A stretch of 48,966 nucleotides of DNA from an uncultured Bacilli bacterium (GTDB lineage Bacteria > Bacillota_I > Bacilli_A > RF39 > UBA660): positions 1 through 48,966 of the forward strand of contig CANQYE010000008.1 in the NCBI GenBank assembly GCA_947627995.1, in the 5' to 3' direction. The notes beneath the pieces were generated by a model. The model had not been told where the DNA came from, made no database searches, and saw only the letters and a program-made list of their open reading frames with translations. This document shows, one piece after another, positions 10,163-20,196 of this stretch (position 1 is its first letter; every line of letters starts with the position of its first letter). The translations under genes and the position numbers were made by a program.

Positions 10163-10831
10163 TTATTTCAAATCCCAATTAATTGGTTTAACATTATTTT
10201 TGATAAGGAACTCATTGGTTCTAGAAAAAGGCTTACTACCAAAAAAACCATAGCGTGCAGAAAATGGAGATGGATGGGCTGATTCAATAATTAAGTGTTT
10301 AGAACTATCTATTAAATGCTTTTTATTTCTAGCAAAATTTCCCCATAATATAAAAACGACTGGTTCATTTTTGTCACTTATTTTTTTGATAATATAATCA
10401 GTTAAACGTTCCCATCCTAAATTCTTATGCGATGCAGGCTTATCTTTTTCTACTGTTAATACTGCATTTAAAAGAAGAACGCCTTCCTCTGCCCATTTAG
10501 TTAAATCACCATTATCTGGTTCATCTATATTTAAATCTTCTTTTAATTCTTTAAATATATTTTTTAATGATGGTGGAATTTTAATTCCCTTTTGAACAGA
10601 AAATGATAAACCATGAGCTTCATTTATCCCATGATAAGGATCTTGACCGACGATAACCACCTTAACTTTTGAATAACTTGTAAGTTTTAAAGCATTAAAT
10701 ATATAATTTTTAGGTGGATAAATGATTTTTTTATCATACTCATTTTTTACAATATGCAAAAATTTCTTAAATCCTTCACTTTCCCATACATTATTTAATA
10801 TGTTATCCCAATCATTACCGATTAATCTCAT
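10163..10831 (-). CDS. ung: Uracil-DNA glycosylase
   Basis: VVIVGQDPYHGINEAHGLSFSV and SAHPSPFSARYGFFGSKPFS motifs. Start ATG at 10831 behind AGGTGA. Confidence 0.97.
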   Translation of the reverse strand: MRLIGNDWDNILNNVWESEGFKKFLHIVKNEYDKKIIYPPKNYIFNALKLTSYSKVKVVIVGQDPYHGINEAHGLSFSVQKGIKIPPSLKNIFKELKEDLNIDEPDNGDLTKWAEEGVLLLNAVLTVEKDKPASHKNLGWERLTDYIIKKISDKNEPVVFILWGNFARNKKHLIDSSKHLIIESAHPSPFSARYGFFGSKPFSRTNEFLIKNNVKPINWDLK

Positions 10832-10875
10832 TAAAATCACCTGCAAATATTATATACTATAATTTGTTTTTTTTC

Positions 10876-10907
10876 ATTAAAAAACATATCTTATTTATGA
10901 TATGTTT
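10876..10907 (-). terminator. Rho-independent terminator downstream of rlmH
   Basis: On the minus strand: AAACATATC-ATAAATAA-GATATGTTT followed by T-run. Confidence 0.6.
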
Positions 10908-11328
10908 CATTATTGTTTATTTTAAAAGCTCGATATATTTGTTCGAGCAAAATGCCACGAAATAATCCATGTGGGTAAGTCATCGAAGAAAAAGATAATC
11001 TATAATTTGCTATATTTTTAATTTTATCACTTAATCCTAATGAAGAACCTATAATAAAAGTAATTGTACTATAATTAATAAATGTGTTATTTATGAGTTT
11101 TGCAAAGTTTTGTGAATCAATTTTTTTGCCATCAATATCTAAAGCTATGACATATTCTTTATTATTAATTTTTTTTAAAATATTGTTAGTTTCTAAATTA
11201 AGATCATTTTCATCATTTAATTCAATTATTTCTAATTTATGATATTTATTTATTCGTTTAGAATAATCATTTATTAACTCATTTAAATATTTTTCTTTAA
11301 TTTTACCTAAGCATATTATTTTTATCAT
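10891..11328 (-). CDS. rlmH: 23S rRNA pseudouridine(1915) N3-methyltransferase RlmH
   Basis: FIIGSSLGLSDKI, LSFSSMTYPHGLFRGILLEQIYRAFKINNNETYHK. Confidence 0.96.
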   Translation of the reverse strand: MIKIICLGKIKEKYLNELINDYSKRINKYHKLEIIELNDENDLNLETNNILKKINNKEYVIALDIDGKKIDSQNFAKLINNTFINYSTITFIIGSSLGLSDKIKNIANYRLSFSSMTYPHGLFRGILLEQIYRAFKINNNETYHK

Positions 11329-12089
11329 ATTGATACGCTTTCTATTGATTCATTTCGACGGGCACAAACAATACTATCAAAAGTAATATTTTCCTCTTTA
11401 AATTTATCATAAATTGTATTCAGTGCAATATTCTCATTATTATTTTCTTCACTCAAGTGAGCAAGAATTATTTTTTTTGTTTTAGGTCCTATTAATTTTG
11501 CTAAATAATTTGCAGTCATTTCATTAGATAAATGTCCATAATCGCTTAAAATCCTATTTTGCAGCCATAATGGATATTTCCCATTTCTAAGCATTTCAGG
11601 ATCATGATTGCTTTCAATTATATATAAATCTTTATTTTTCATTTTATTGAAATTTTTTAAATTCAAATACCCTGTATCTGTTACATATACAAAAGAAGAA
11701 TTGTTGGATGTAAATATAAAACCTCTTGAATCTGATGTATCGTGCGAAGTTCTAAAACTTTCAATAATTAAATCTTCTAAAATAAGTTCTTCATCATAAA
11801 TAATTAAACGTTCATAATCATTTAAACAAGGCAAATCATAATACATTTTTTGAGTTATACAAATAGCTGGTTTATATTTTTTTATAAAAGAATTTAAGGC
11901 ACTAATATGATCATTATGCGTATGTGTAAAAATTATATAATCAATATCTTCAGGTAATATACCTTTTTTTTCTAATGCATTACAAATGTATTTTAAATTA
12001 GTTCCTAGATCAATTAATATTTTATATTTGTTTGTTTCAACTAATGTTACATTTCCTTTTGATCCACTAGCAAGTACTGTAATACGCAT
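11325..12089 (-). CDS. MBL-fold metallohydrolase (WalJ/YycJ-like)
   Basis: MRITVLASGSKGNVTLVETNKYKILIDLGT, FTHTHNDH. Start ATG at 12089 with GGAGG upstream; the 12146 start would overlap the upstream CDS. Confidence 0.92.
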   Translation of the reverse strand: MRITVLASGSKGNVTLVETNKYKILIDLGTNLKYICNALEKKGILPEDIDYIIFTHTHNDHISALNSFIKKYKPAICITQKMYYDLPCLNDYERLIIYDEELILEDLIIESFRTSHDTSDSRGFIFTSNNSSFVYVTDTGYLNLKNFNKMKNKDLYIIESNHDPEMLRNGKYPLWLQNRILSDYGHLSNEMTANYLAKLIGPKTKKIILAHLSEENNNENIALNTIYDKFKEENITFDSIVCARRNESIESVSI

Positions 12090-12090
12090 A

Positions 12091-13644
12091 TTAACCTCCA
12101 TATAATCTGAATGGATTAAACGTTCTACCACCATGATAAGGTTCACCTACATATGTACTAAAATGTAAATGAGTTCCCGTTGCAAAACCACTTTTTCCCA
12201 TCGTTCCAATAACTTGTCCTTTAGATACAGATGCTCCATTTTGCACTAAAGTAGAAGCTAAATGGGCATACATTGTATAATAGCCATTATTATGATTAAT
12301 AATTATTGTAATACCACCTTTTCCATACCATCCAGAATAAGTTACATTTCCACCATTAGCCGCATAAATTGGCGATCCATATCCTACTCCAGAAATATCA
12401 AGTCCTTCATGTAATTTACCCCAACGATATCCATATGGACTTGAAATAACATATGGGCTTTGAGTTGGCCATATCCATGATTGCGTATCACCATAAATAG
12501 TTTCGCCGTAAACTACCGGTCCTGTTGAAGTTTTTCTTCCACCTTTAACCACAATTTCTTTTACCGGAGTTTTAAGTTCAGTTTTAGATACTATAATTAC
12601 ATTTTTAGTATCACCATTAGATACTTTAACTTTTTCTGTTACTCTATTTAATCCTTTAACACCAGCTTGTTTAACTTTAGAATAACTTGCTCTTTTTGTA
12701 TTATCATATTCAGTTTCAGTTTCATAATCAACTTCTAAATCTTCTATTTTATGTAATTCTGTAGTTAGAGTTACTAATGGAGAAATTAAACCTATATTTA
12801 CTTCCATTCCTTCACTTAATAAATTATTAACGCTAGTAAATTTAGGATTAGCAATTAAAAATTCACCAGTACTAAGTTTATTTTTATATGCAATACTTTC
12901 AATAGTTTCACCTGATTGAACAATATAAGTATTTTGTTTTTCATTTGTCCCATATAACAAATATTGACTAAGGCTTGCTTCATCAGTAAAAATGTTTTCT
13001 TTTGTACTAATTAATTTTTCTTTAATCTTAATACTATCATCAAAATACATGTTTTCAATAATTTGTCCAGTTTCAGAAATTTCTGCTTGCGTATCATTTA
13101 TGTAATTATTATATTCATCTTCAGAAATAAAAGATAAGATTACATTTTTAATTGCTTCGTCAAAAATATTTTTATCAAGAACATAAATCTTTGTCGTTTT
13201 ATACTCAACTTTATTTGTTTCATTATCTTCTTCAGTATTTTGTTCTTCACTATTAATATCGTCATCATTTTTATCTTCTATTTTACTTTTAATTGTTATT
13301 TCATAACCTTTTATATTAAATTCTTCATTTTCTTTTATTTTGTTGTAAATTGATATTGTATCCTGAATATTAGAATTATATGTTTTACAAGGAACTACTT
13401 CTAATCCAGATGGCGGATAAACTTTATCAACACCATATTTGTTTTTAATTTCTAATTGCTCATTATCAATTAAAGTATATAAACTTTCATCATTTGTTAT
13501 AATTCCTAAGTTTTTCCCATTTAAATATATTTGATATAATGATTTTGGATTTTCAAAAGAATTTGTATTAAAAACCATAATTATACATAAAATTCCAATA
13601 AAAATTGTAATAATACCAGATAAAATTATGCTTTTAATACTCAT
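12091..13644 (-). CDS. Secreted LysM / G5 / M23 (LytM) peptidoglycan endopeptidase
   Basis: N-terminal TM, LysM-like YIVQSGETIESIAYKNKLSTGEFLIANP, G5-like region, M23 motifs HEGLDISG and THLHF. Confidence 0.93.
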   Translation of the reverse strand: MSIKSIILSGIITIFIGILCIIMVFNTNSFENPKSLYQIYLNGKNLGIITNDESLYTLIDNEQLEIKNKYGVDKVYPPSGLEVVPCKTYNSNIQDTISIYNKIKENEEFNIKGYEITIKSKIEDKNDDDINSEEQNTEEDNETNKVEYKTTKIYVLDKNIFDEAIKNVILSFISEDEYNNYINDTQAEISETGQIIENMYFDDSIKIKEKLISTKENIFTDEASLSQYLLYGTNEKQNTYIVQSGETIESIAYKNKLSTGEFLIANPKFTSVNNLLSEGMEVNIGLISPLVTLTTELHKIEDLEVDYETETEYDNTKRASYSKVKQAGVKGLNRVTEKVKVSNGDTKNVIIVSKTELKTPVKEIVVKGGRKTSTGPVVYGETIYGDTQSWIWPTQSPYVISSPYGYRWGKLHEGLDISGVGYGSPIYAANGGNVTYSGWYGKGGITIIINHNNGYYTMYAHLASTLVQNGASVSKGQVIGTMGKSGFATGTHLHFSTYVGEPYHGGRTFNPFRLYGG

Positions 13645-14984
13645 ACATCTATACCTTCACTTTCTTTTTTTAATGGAACAAAATTGCTAAGATTTTTTTC
13701 AAATAATAGATCAACTTTTCCAGTGCCACCATTTCTATGTTTAGCAATTATAAATTCAGTTGGAGCATTAACTTCTGCCCCATTTTTGTAATAATCTTCT
13801 CGATATAAAAATCCAACGATATCTGCATCTTGTTCAATTGATCCAGATTCTCTTAAATCGCTTAAAGTCGGTTTTTTATTTTCTCTAGTTTCCACGCTAC
13901 GAGATAGTTGTGCTAAAGCGATAACTGGGACTTTCAATTCCATTGCCATAGTTTTAAGCCCACGAGAAATTTCTGTAACTTCTTGAACTCTATTACCCGC
14001 ATATCTAGCAGATCCTTGAATTAATTGTAAATAATCAATAATTACAAGTCCTAAATCTTTTTCAGAATTTTTAAGTTTACGACATTTAGCTTTTATTTCT
14101 GATATTGTTAAACCAGATACATCTTCAATAAATAATTTTGAGTCTCCCAATTGGCTCATAGCTTCATTAACTCTTTTCCAATCATTATGATTCAAAAATC
14201 CTGTTTTTAATTTATTAGAATCAATTCTTCCAATTGAACTTATCATTCGCATTAGCAATTGTTCAACACTCATTTCCATATTAAATATAGCAACAGGTTT
14301 TTTGGTATGTAATGCAGCATAGCTAGCAATATTTAAGCTGAATGCAGTTTTTCCAACCCCAGGTCTCGCCGCAATAATGATTAACTCATTTTCGTGAAAA
14401 CCACTTGTCATTTTATCTAAGTCTGGAAATCCACTTGGAACTCCTGTTATATCAGTTTGATTTTTTGCTAAACGTTCTAAAATATCTTGAGTCTTACGTA
14501 AAGCATCTCCTATAGGAATAAAATCCCCAGTACGACGATTCTGAATAACATCCGTCATCTTTTTATCAGCATTATCTAATAATTCATTAAGATCTAAAGT
14601 AGAATCATATGTTTCCGAAGCCACTTCATTGGCTGTATTAATTAAAAATCTTCTAATAGCTTTATCTTTTATTATTCCAATGTAATAATCAACGTTTGTA
14701 GCTGTTGCAACACTAGATACAACCTCTGTTAAATATTCAATTCCTCCCACTTCATTTAAAGCATTCATATTTTCTAATTCATCGCTGATAGTTGTTATAT
14801 CAAGTGGAATATTTTTACTTCGTAAAGATTTAATAGCTTCAAATATTTTTTTATGAGGATTATGATAAAACATATTAGTATCCAATTCATCACAAAGTGT
14901 ATCAATAATATCTTCTTTTAAAAACATTGAACCTAAAACAGCCATTTCAGCATCTAAATTTTGAGGCATTTTACGATTTGCCAT
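13641..14984 (-). CDS. dnaB: Replicative DNA helicase DnaB
   Basis: NLDAEMAVLGSMF, GVPSGFPDLDKMTSGF, AARPGVGKTAFSLNIA, LRESGSIEQDADIVGFLYR. Confidence 0.97.
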   Translation of the reverse strand: MANRKMPQNLDAEMAVLGSMFLKEDIIDTLCDELDTNMFYHNPHKKIFEAIKSLRSKNIPLDITTISDELENMNALNEVGGIEYLTEVVSSVATATNVDYYIGIIKDKAIRRFLINTANEVASETYDSTLDLNELLDNADKKMTDVIQNRRTGDFIPIGDALRKTQDILERLAKNQTDITGVPSGFPDLDKMTSGFHENELIIIAARPGVGKTAFSLNIASYAALHTKKPVAIFNMEMSVEQLLMRMISSIGRIDSNKLKTGFLNHNDWKRVNEAMSQLGDSKLFIEDVSGLTISEIKAKCRKLKNSEKDLGLVIIDYLQLIQGSARYAGNRVQEVTEISRGLKTMAMELKVPVIALAQLSRSVETRENKKPTLSDLRESGSIEQDADIVGFLYREDYYKNGAEVNAPTEFIIAKHRNGGTGKVDLLFEKNLSNFVPLKKESEGIDV

Positions 14985-14988
14985 AATA

Positions 14989-15435
14989 TCACTTCCTATT
15001 TTTAACTATTACTTTAATTTTTGCTTTTACTTTTTTATGCAAATTTATCGTGATAGTATGAGTACCTAAAGTTGTTACTTTACTTTCTTCTTCAATTTTA
15101 TTTTTATCAATTTTATATCCTTTTTCATCTAATAATTTTTTTATTTGTTTTGATGAAACACTACCAAATACCTTTTCATTTTCACCAGTTTGGACTTCAA
15201 AAACAAAAGTATCATTTTCTAATTTTTCTTTAACTTTTTGCATTTCTTCAATTAATCTGTTTTCAGCATTCTTTTTTTCTTCTTGTTCTTTTTTTAATAT
15301 ATTATTACTAGTTTTAGTATATAATACTGCTAGATTATTTTTAAATAAAAAATTTTTGGCATAGCCATCACTTACATCAATTATATCATCTTTTTTACCT
15401 TGTTTTTTAACATCTTTTAATAAAATTACCTTCAT
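14989..15435 (-). CDS. rplI: 50S ribosomal protein L9
   Basis: [36 protein letters not shown]; synteny with dnaB. Confidence 0.97.
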   Translation of the reverse strand: MKVILLKDVKKQGKKDDIIDVSDGYAKNFLFKNNLAVLYTKTSNNILKKEQEEKKNAENRLIEEMQKVKEKLENDTFVFEVQTGENEKVFGSVSSKQIKKLLDEKGYKIDKNKIEEESKVTTLGTHTITINLHKKVKAKIKVIVKNRK

Positions 15436-16394
15436 TTTAATTCCTCCTTAATTTTATTTTTAAGATTTAATAAAGAAGATTCTTTAATTTGAGCAGCAGC
15501 ATTATTATAATGTCCCCCACCCCCAAATTTTTTTAAAATAGATGCTACATCTATATTAATACTTCTTGCACAAATATTAATTGTTTCTTTGTCAATTTTA
15601 CCAATAACAAATCCCGCTTCAATATTTTCAAAATTCAAAAGACTATTACATATTTTAGCTAACAATTCTCTTTCATAAATTTTGTTTTCTTCACAGATAA
15701 TAAAAGCATATTTTTTCTTAAAGAAACTCGTCTTAAAAATTAAATTTTGCATAGTTTTATACTCAGCTATTTTTGTTCGATTAAAACTATGTGCCATATT
15801 ATTATCTGCATTACGTTTAAATAAGTATGTGACTATTTCCATAGTTTTAGCAGTAGTTTTATTACAATATCCATTACTATCAATAATAATACCGGCAAGA
15901 AGCATAGTTGCAATTTCTTTTGGAATCCTATAATGTTTATTATAAAAAATTGTAGCTATCATCTCACAAGTTGAAGATACTTTAGAATTTATAAAAAATC
16001 CTTCTAATGGTTTACCAAACAAATGATGATCAATTATAATTTTGTTGTTTGATTTTAAACAAAGTTTAGGACATTGACTTTGTTTTTCACTATATGTATC
16101 CAAAATTATTACTAAAGAATTTTCTTTATACTTTTTTTCAAAATCTTTAAATGTTCCAAATTTATAATTTATATTTTTTTCAATATATTTTAATGCTTTT
16201 TTTATACTTTCTTCATGTTTATTATCTTCAATTATTATATAAAAATCTTTTTTTAATCTTTTGCACAAATATCCAATAGCTATTGAAGATCCTAAAGCAT
16301 CTAAATCAAGATTTTTATGACCCATGATAAAAACATTTAAACTTTTTTTTATTTTTTTAAATATTTTTTCATCTTTTTTCATCATAAAAATCAC
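15432..16394 (-). CDS. DHH/DHHA1 phosphoesterase (core of GdpP-type protein, no TM/PAS/GGDEF)
   Basis: [36 protein letters not shown]; occupies the gdpP position next to rplI-dnaB. Confidence 0.88.
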   Translation of the reverse strand: MIFMMKKDEKIFKKIKKSLNVFIMGHKNLDLDALGSSIAIGYLCKRLKKDFYIIIEDNKHEESIKKALKYIEKNINYKFGTFKDFEKKYKENSLVIILDTYSEKQSQCPKLCLKSNNKIIIDHHLFGKPLEGFFINSKVSSTCEMIATIFYNKHYRIPKEIATMLLAGIIIDSNGYCNKTTAKTMEIVTYLFKRNADNNMAHSFNRTKIAEYKTMQNLIFKTSFFKKKYAFIICEENKIYERELLAKICNSLLNFENIEAGFVIGKIDKETINICARSINIDVASILKKFGGGGHYNNAAAQIKESSLLNLKNKIKEELK

Positions 16395-16522
16395 TCCTTA
16401 TGAAAATTATATCAAAAAATATATTCTTTCTCTACCCCAAATATTAGATTATTAATCAAATAAATTCCTTAAAACATATTTTATTGATTATTGTTAATAA
16501 TAAATAAATAAAGGTGATATAA

Positions 16523-17920
16523 ATGAAAAAAAATGTAGATAAACTAGTTTCAAGTATTAAAAAAGAAACTGAGGGCGTATCAGATATTATTTTTAGAAAA
16601 AAAATAATTGGTAAAACTAAAATATATATTATTTATAATGAACCCCTAACCTCGAGTGATAAAATTAGTAGTTTTGTTATTAAAAGTTTAAATAAAATTG
16701 CAAGGTATAAAAATAAAAATCTTTTAGAAACTATTGAAAATAATATAACAAATTTCAAAGTACAAAGAATTAATACAAATGATGATTTATATTTTTATTT
16801 ACATTTTGGTTATACAATTATACTAATAGATGGCGAAAGTGAAGCATTATGTTTGGAAACAAAAGCTGACATATCAAGAAGTATAAGCATTCCAGAAAGT
16901 GAAAACACATATCGTGGCGCAAAAGACGCGTTTGTCGAAGAATATCAAAAAAATATTGGTTTAATAAAGAAAAGAATCAAAAGTAATAAATTAAATATTA
17001 AAACTTTTAATAAAGGTAAATATACAAATACTTTAATTGGTGTTTTATCAATAAAAGGATTAGTATCTAATGATAAATTAGAATCGGTTTTAAATAAAAT
17101 TCAAAACATCAATGAAAATGGTATTATTAATAGCGGTATCATAAAAAATTTAATTGAAAAAGAAAATAAATCAGTTTTCCCTACTATTAATACTACTGAA
17201 AGACCAGATATGGTTTGCTATGCTCTTTTAAGAGGCAAAATTGTAATAATAATTGATAATAGTCCATATGCATTAATTATCCCATCGACTTTAAATGAAT
17301 TTTTTAAAACTTCTGAAGATAGCTATGGAAAAAGTTTAAATGTTTCATTTACAAGATTTTTAAAAGTTATTTCTTTTTTTATTACTTTAATGACTCCTGG
17401 AATTTATATTGCCCTTATCACGTATAATCAAGAAATATTACCAACTGATCTTTTAGTTAATTTTGCAACTCAAAGAGATGGTGTCCCATTTCCAGCATTT
17501 GTTGAAGCTCTTATAATGATTATGTGCTTTGAAATTCTTAGAGAAGGAGATCTACGAATACCAAGTTTTTCTGGTAGCGCATTATCCATTGTTGGTGCAT
17601 TAATTTTAGGAGATGCAGCTGTTGCTGCTGGTATAGTATCACCTGTTATGATAATTATAATTGCCATAACAGCTATTAGTGCTTTACTCTTTACCGAACC
17701 AGAAATAATAATCGGCGTTCGTTGGTGGAGATTATTATTTATGATTGGTGCTTCATTAATGGGACTAATTGGAGTTGTTGTCATATTTATCGCTCTTATT
17801 ATTCATTTTACAAGTTTAACTTCATTTGGTACACCATATTTATCTCCTTTTTCTCCTTATGATCCTAAAGATATAAAAGATTCGCTATTTAAAGCTTCAC
17901 ATAAAAGGAGGAAAAAATGA
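16523..17920 (+). CDS. Spore germination protein, GerA (GerAA) family
   Basis: PESENTYRGAKDAFVEEYQKNIGLIKKRIKS, FTRFLKVISFFITLMTPGIYIALITYNQEILPTDLL. Confidence 0.95.
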   Translation: MKKNVDKLVSSIKKETEGVSDIIFRKKIIGKTKIYIIYNEPLTSSDKISSFVIKSLNKIARYKNKNLLETIENNITNFKVQRINTNDDLYFYLHFGYTIILIDGESEALCLETKADISRSISIPESENTYRGAKDAFVEEYQKNIGLIKKRIKSNKLNIKTFNKGKYTNTLIGVLSIKGLVSNDKLESVLNKIQNINENGIINSGIIKNLIEKENKSVFPTINTTERPDMVCYALLRGKIVIIIDNSPYALIIPSTLNEFFKTSEDSYGKSLNVSFTRFLKVISFFITLMTPGIYIALITYNQEILPTDLLVNFATQRDGVPFPAFVEALIMIMCFEILREGDLRIPSFSGSALSIVGALILGDAAVAAGIVSPVMIIIIAITAISALLFTEPEIIIGVRWWRLLFMIGASLMGLIGVVVIFIALIIHFTSLTSFGTPYLSPFSPYDPKDIKDSLFKASHKRRKK

Positions 17921-19104
17921 AATATATTAAAATAATACTTTTTATATTCGTATTATATACTTCTACTGGTTGTTACAATTATCGAGAATTAAATAAAATT
18001 GCTATTGCTAGTGCTATTGCTATAGATATTGATAATGAAGAAATTGAAGTAACATCACAAATTCTTAATACCCAAAAACAAAGTAGCGATACTAATGCAC
18101 AAAATAGTAGTACTAATTTCCATACATATACTTCAAAAGGAAAAACTATACAGGAAGCAGCACGAAAAATAGTATTAGAATCCCCAAGACGACTATATAT
18201 AAATGATATTGATTTATTAGTTATAAGTAAAGAATTTATCGATAAAAAAGGAATTGATAATATTTTAGATTTCTTTTTAAGAGACTCTGAAAGTCAAAAA
18301 CATTTTTATGTTATTGTTAGTAAAGATTGCAAAGCAAAAGAAATTTTAACAACTACTACGCCGATTGAAACAGTAAATTCTCAAAGTATTGCTCATAGTT
18401 TAGAATCTACTACAAAATATTATGGAAGAAATGTTACAAATGATTTTGAAACTTTGGCTGACAATTATTTAAACAAAAAAAGAGATATTTTTATTCCATC
18501 TATTAGTATAGCTAATGAAAGTAAAAAAGCAAATAACAAAAAAAATATAGAATCAACAAATGCTACAACTGGATTAAAAATTACAGAAGATTTTGTATTT
18601 AAAAACGAAAAAATTATTGGCGTCTTAAATAACCAAGAAAGTGTTGCAGCATCGTTTATCGATAATAAAATCGATCATGCAGTAGTAACAACTAAATGTG
18701 ATAATAAAAATTATATGTCTATAAATATAACAAAATCAAAAACAAAATTAAGTACTCCCAAAAATAAAAATCAAATTAATATTGATGTTATATTCAATGC
18801 CAATCTTTATGATATTAATTGCGAAAAAAATTTATCGAGTATTAAAGTAATGAAAGAAATAGGAAAAAATTTTGAAAATTATATAGAAAAGAATATTAAA
18901 AAAACGCTTAATAAAACTATAAAAGAATATAAAACTGATATTTTTGGGTTTGAAGATTTTATGTATAAAAACAATACTGCATTTTATAAAAAAAATAAAA
19001 ACAATTGGGATAATATTTTTCAAAAAATGAAATTTAAAATTAATGTTAAACTCAAATCATTAGAAAAAGGTAATATATATAAAACTGTAGAAAGGGAAAA
19101 ATAA
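17917..19104 (+). CDS. Ger(x)C family germination lipoprotein
   Basis: Lipobox STGCYNYRELNKIAIASAIAID; ATGA overlap with the GerA-family gene. Confidence 0.93.
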   Translation: MKYIKIILFIFVLYTSTGCYNYRELNKIAIASAIAIDIDNEEIEVTSQILNTQKQSSDTNAQNSSTNFHTYTSKGKTIQEAARKIVLESPRRLYINDIDLLVISKEFIDKKGIDNILDFFLRDSESQKHFYVIVSKDCKAKEILTTTTPIETVNSQSIAHSLESTTKYYGRNVTNDFETLADNYLNKKRDIFIPSISIANESKKANNKKNIESTNATTGLKITEDFVFKNEKIIGVLNNQESVAASFIDNKIDHAVVTTKCDNKNYMSINITKSKTKLSTPKNKNQINIDVIFNANLYDINCEKNLSSIKVMKEIGKNFENYIEKNIKKTLNKTIKEYKTDIFGFEDFMYKNNTAFYKKNKNNWDNIFQKMKFKINVKLKSLEKGNIYKTVEREK

Positions 19105-20196
19105 ATGAAAAATCAAATTAACAATTTACAATTAAGTACTATTTTTATTTTTTTAGTAACTACGCCTTTCTTTGGCATTGGAACATACTCTATTATTAAA
19201 TTCACCAAAAATGATGCATGGTTAAGTGTTTTAATTGGAGGAATTTTTGCTTTCTTAATTGTTTTAGACATTTTATACATATCCAATTATAAACCAGATT
19301 TTAATATAATTGAAAAAATTGATGATGTTTTTGGCAAATTTTTTGGTTTGATTTTAAAAATCATCCTACTTTTTTTAACAATAACAATGCTTTTTGTATT
19401 ATTTTATAATTTAATACATTTTATTGTATCACAATTTTTATTCGAAACACCTAATATAGCAATAGCAATAATGTTTGGCTTAATTATATTATATATAAAT
19501 ATAAAAGGTATTGAAACTCTTTCAAGAACATCACTGGTTTTATTTATATTCTCTTTAATTTGCTTAATTTCCTCATGTTTTTCTTTAATTAGTACAACAA
19601 ATTTAGAAAATATTAAACCAATTTTAGACATCAGTTTTAATAATTTTTTATCTGGTACTATTAAATATTTTTTATTAATATATATTTACATGTATTTAAT
19701 CTTAATAATTCCTAAAAATAAAATTATTGATAAACCAAAATATAATAAGTATTTAATAATATCTTATTTTATAAGTTATTTTATGAATTTTTTAGTGATT
19801 TTTACAACTTTAACTAATTTAGGTAATCATATATTAAGCGCTTATCAATACCCAGAATATTCCGTTCTTAAACGAATTAAAATTTTTGATTTTATTGACC
19901 GTATAGAAAATGTGCTAATTATTATGTGGGTATTTGGATTGTTTATAATTATTAGTTTTATTGTATATTTTATTACAAAAGTATTAAAGAAAAAAAAAGA
20001 AAAATCTCAAAAGAAAATTTTATATCCATTAATTATAACAATTATTATGATTTTTGTAACTTTTATTGTTTTTCCAAATAATACAGTTTTTGATTTTTAT
20101 ATAACAAAAATCAGTCCATATTTAAAGTTTAGTTTTTTAATCATCATGATAATTTTAAGTATAGGTATATTTATTAAAAGAAAAATTAGAACTTAA
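19105..20196 (+). CDS. GerAB/GerB family spore germination permease
   Basis: About 10 TM segments, operon position after GerA and GerC. Confidence 0.88.
   Translation: MKNQINNLQLSTIFIFLVTTPFFGIGTYSIIKFTKNDAWLSVLIGGIFAFLIVLDILYISNYKPDFNIIEKIDDVFGKFFGLILKIILLFLTITMLFVLFYNLIHFIVSQFLFETPNIAIAIMFGLIILYINIKGIETLSRTSLVLFIFSLICLISSCFSLISTTNLENIKPILDISFNNFLSGTIKYFLLIYIYMYLILIIPKNKIIDKPKYNKYLIISYFISYFMNFLVIFTTLTNLGNHILSAYQYPEYSVLKRIKIFDFIDRIENVLIIMWVFGLFIIISFIVYFITKVLKKKKEKSQKKILYPLIITIIMIFVTFIVFPNNTVFDFYITKISPYLKFSFLIIMIILSIGIFIKRKIRT

Noticed and set aside
17470-17784. 104-aa antisense ORF inside the GerA-family gene
   Set aside because: Shadow ORF; the sense gene has clear family motifs.
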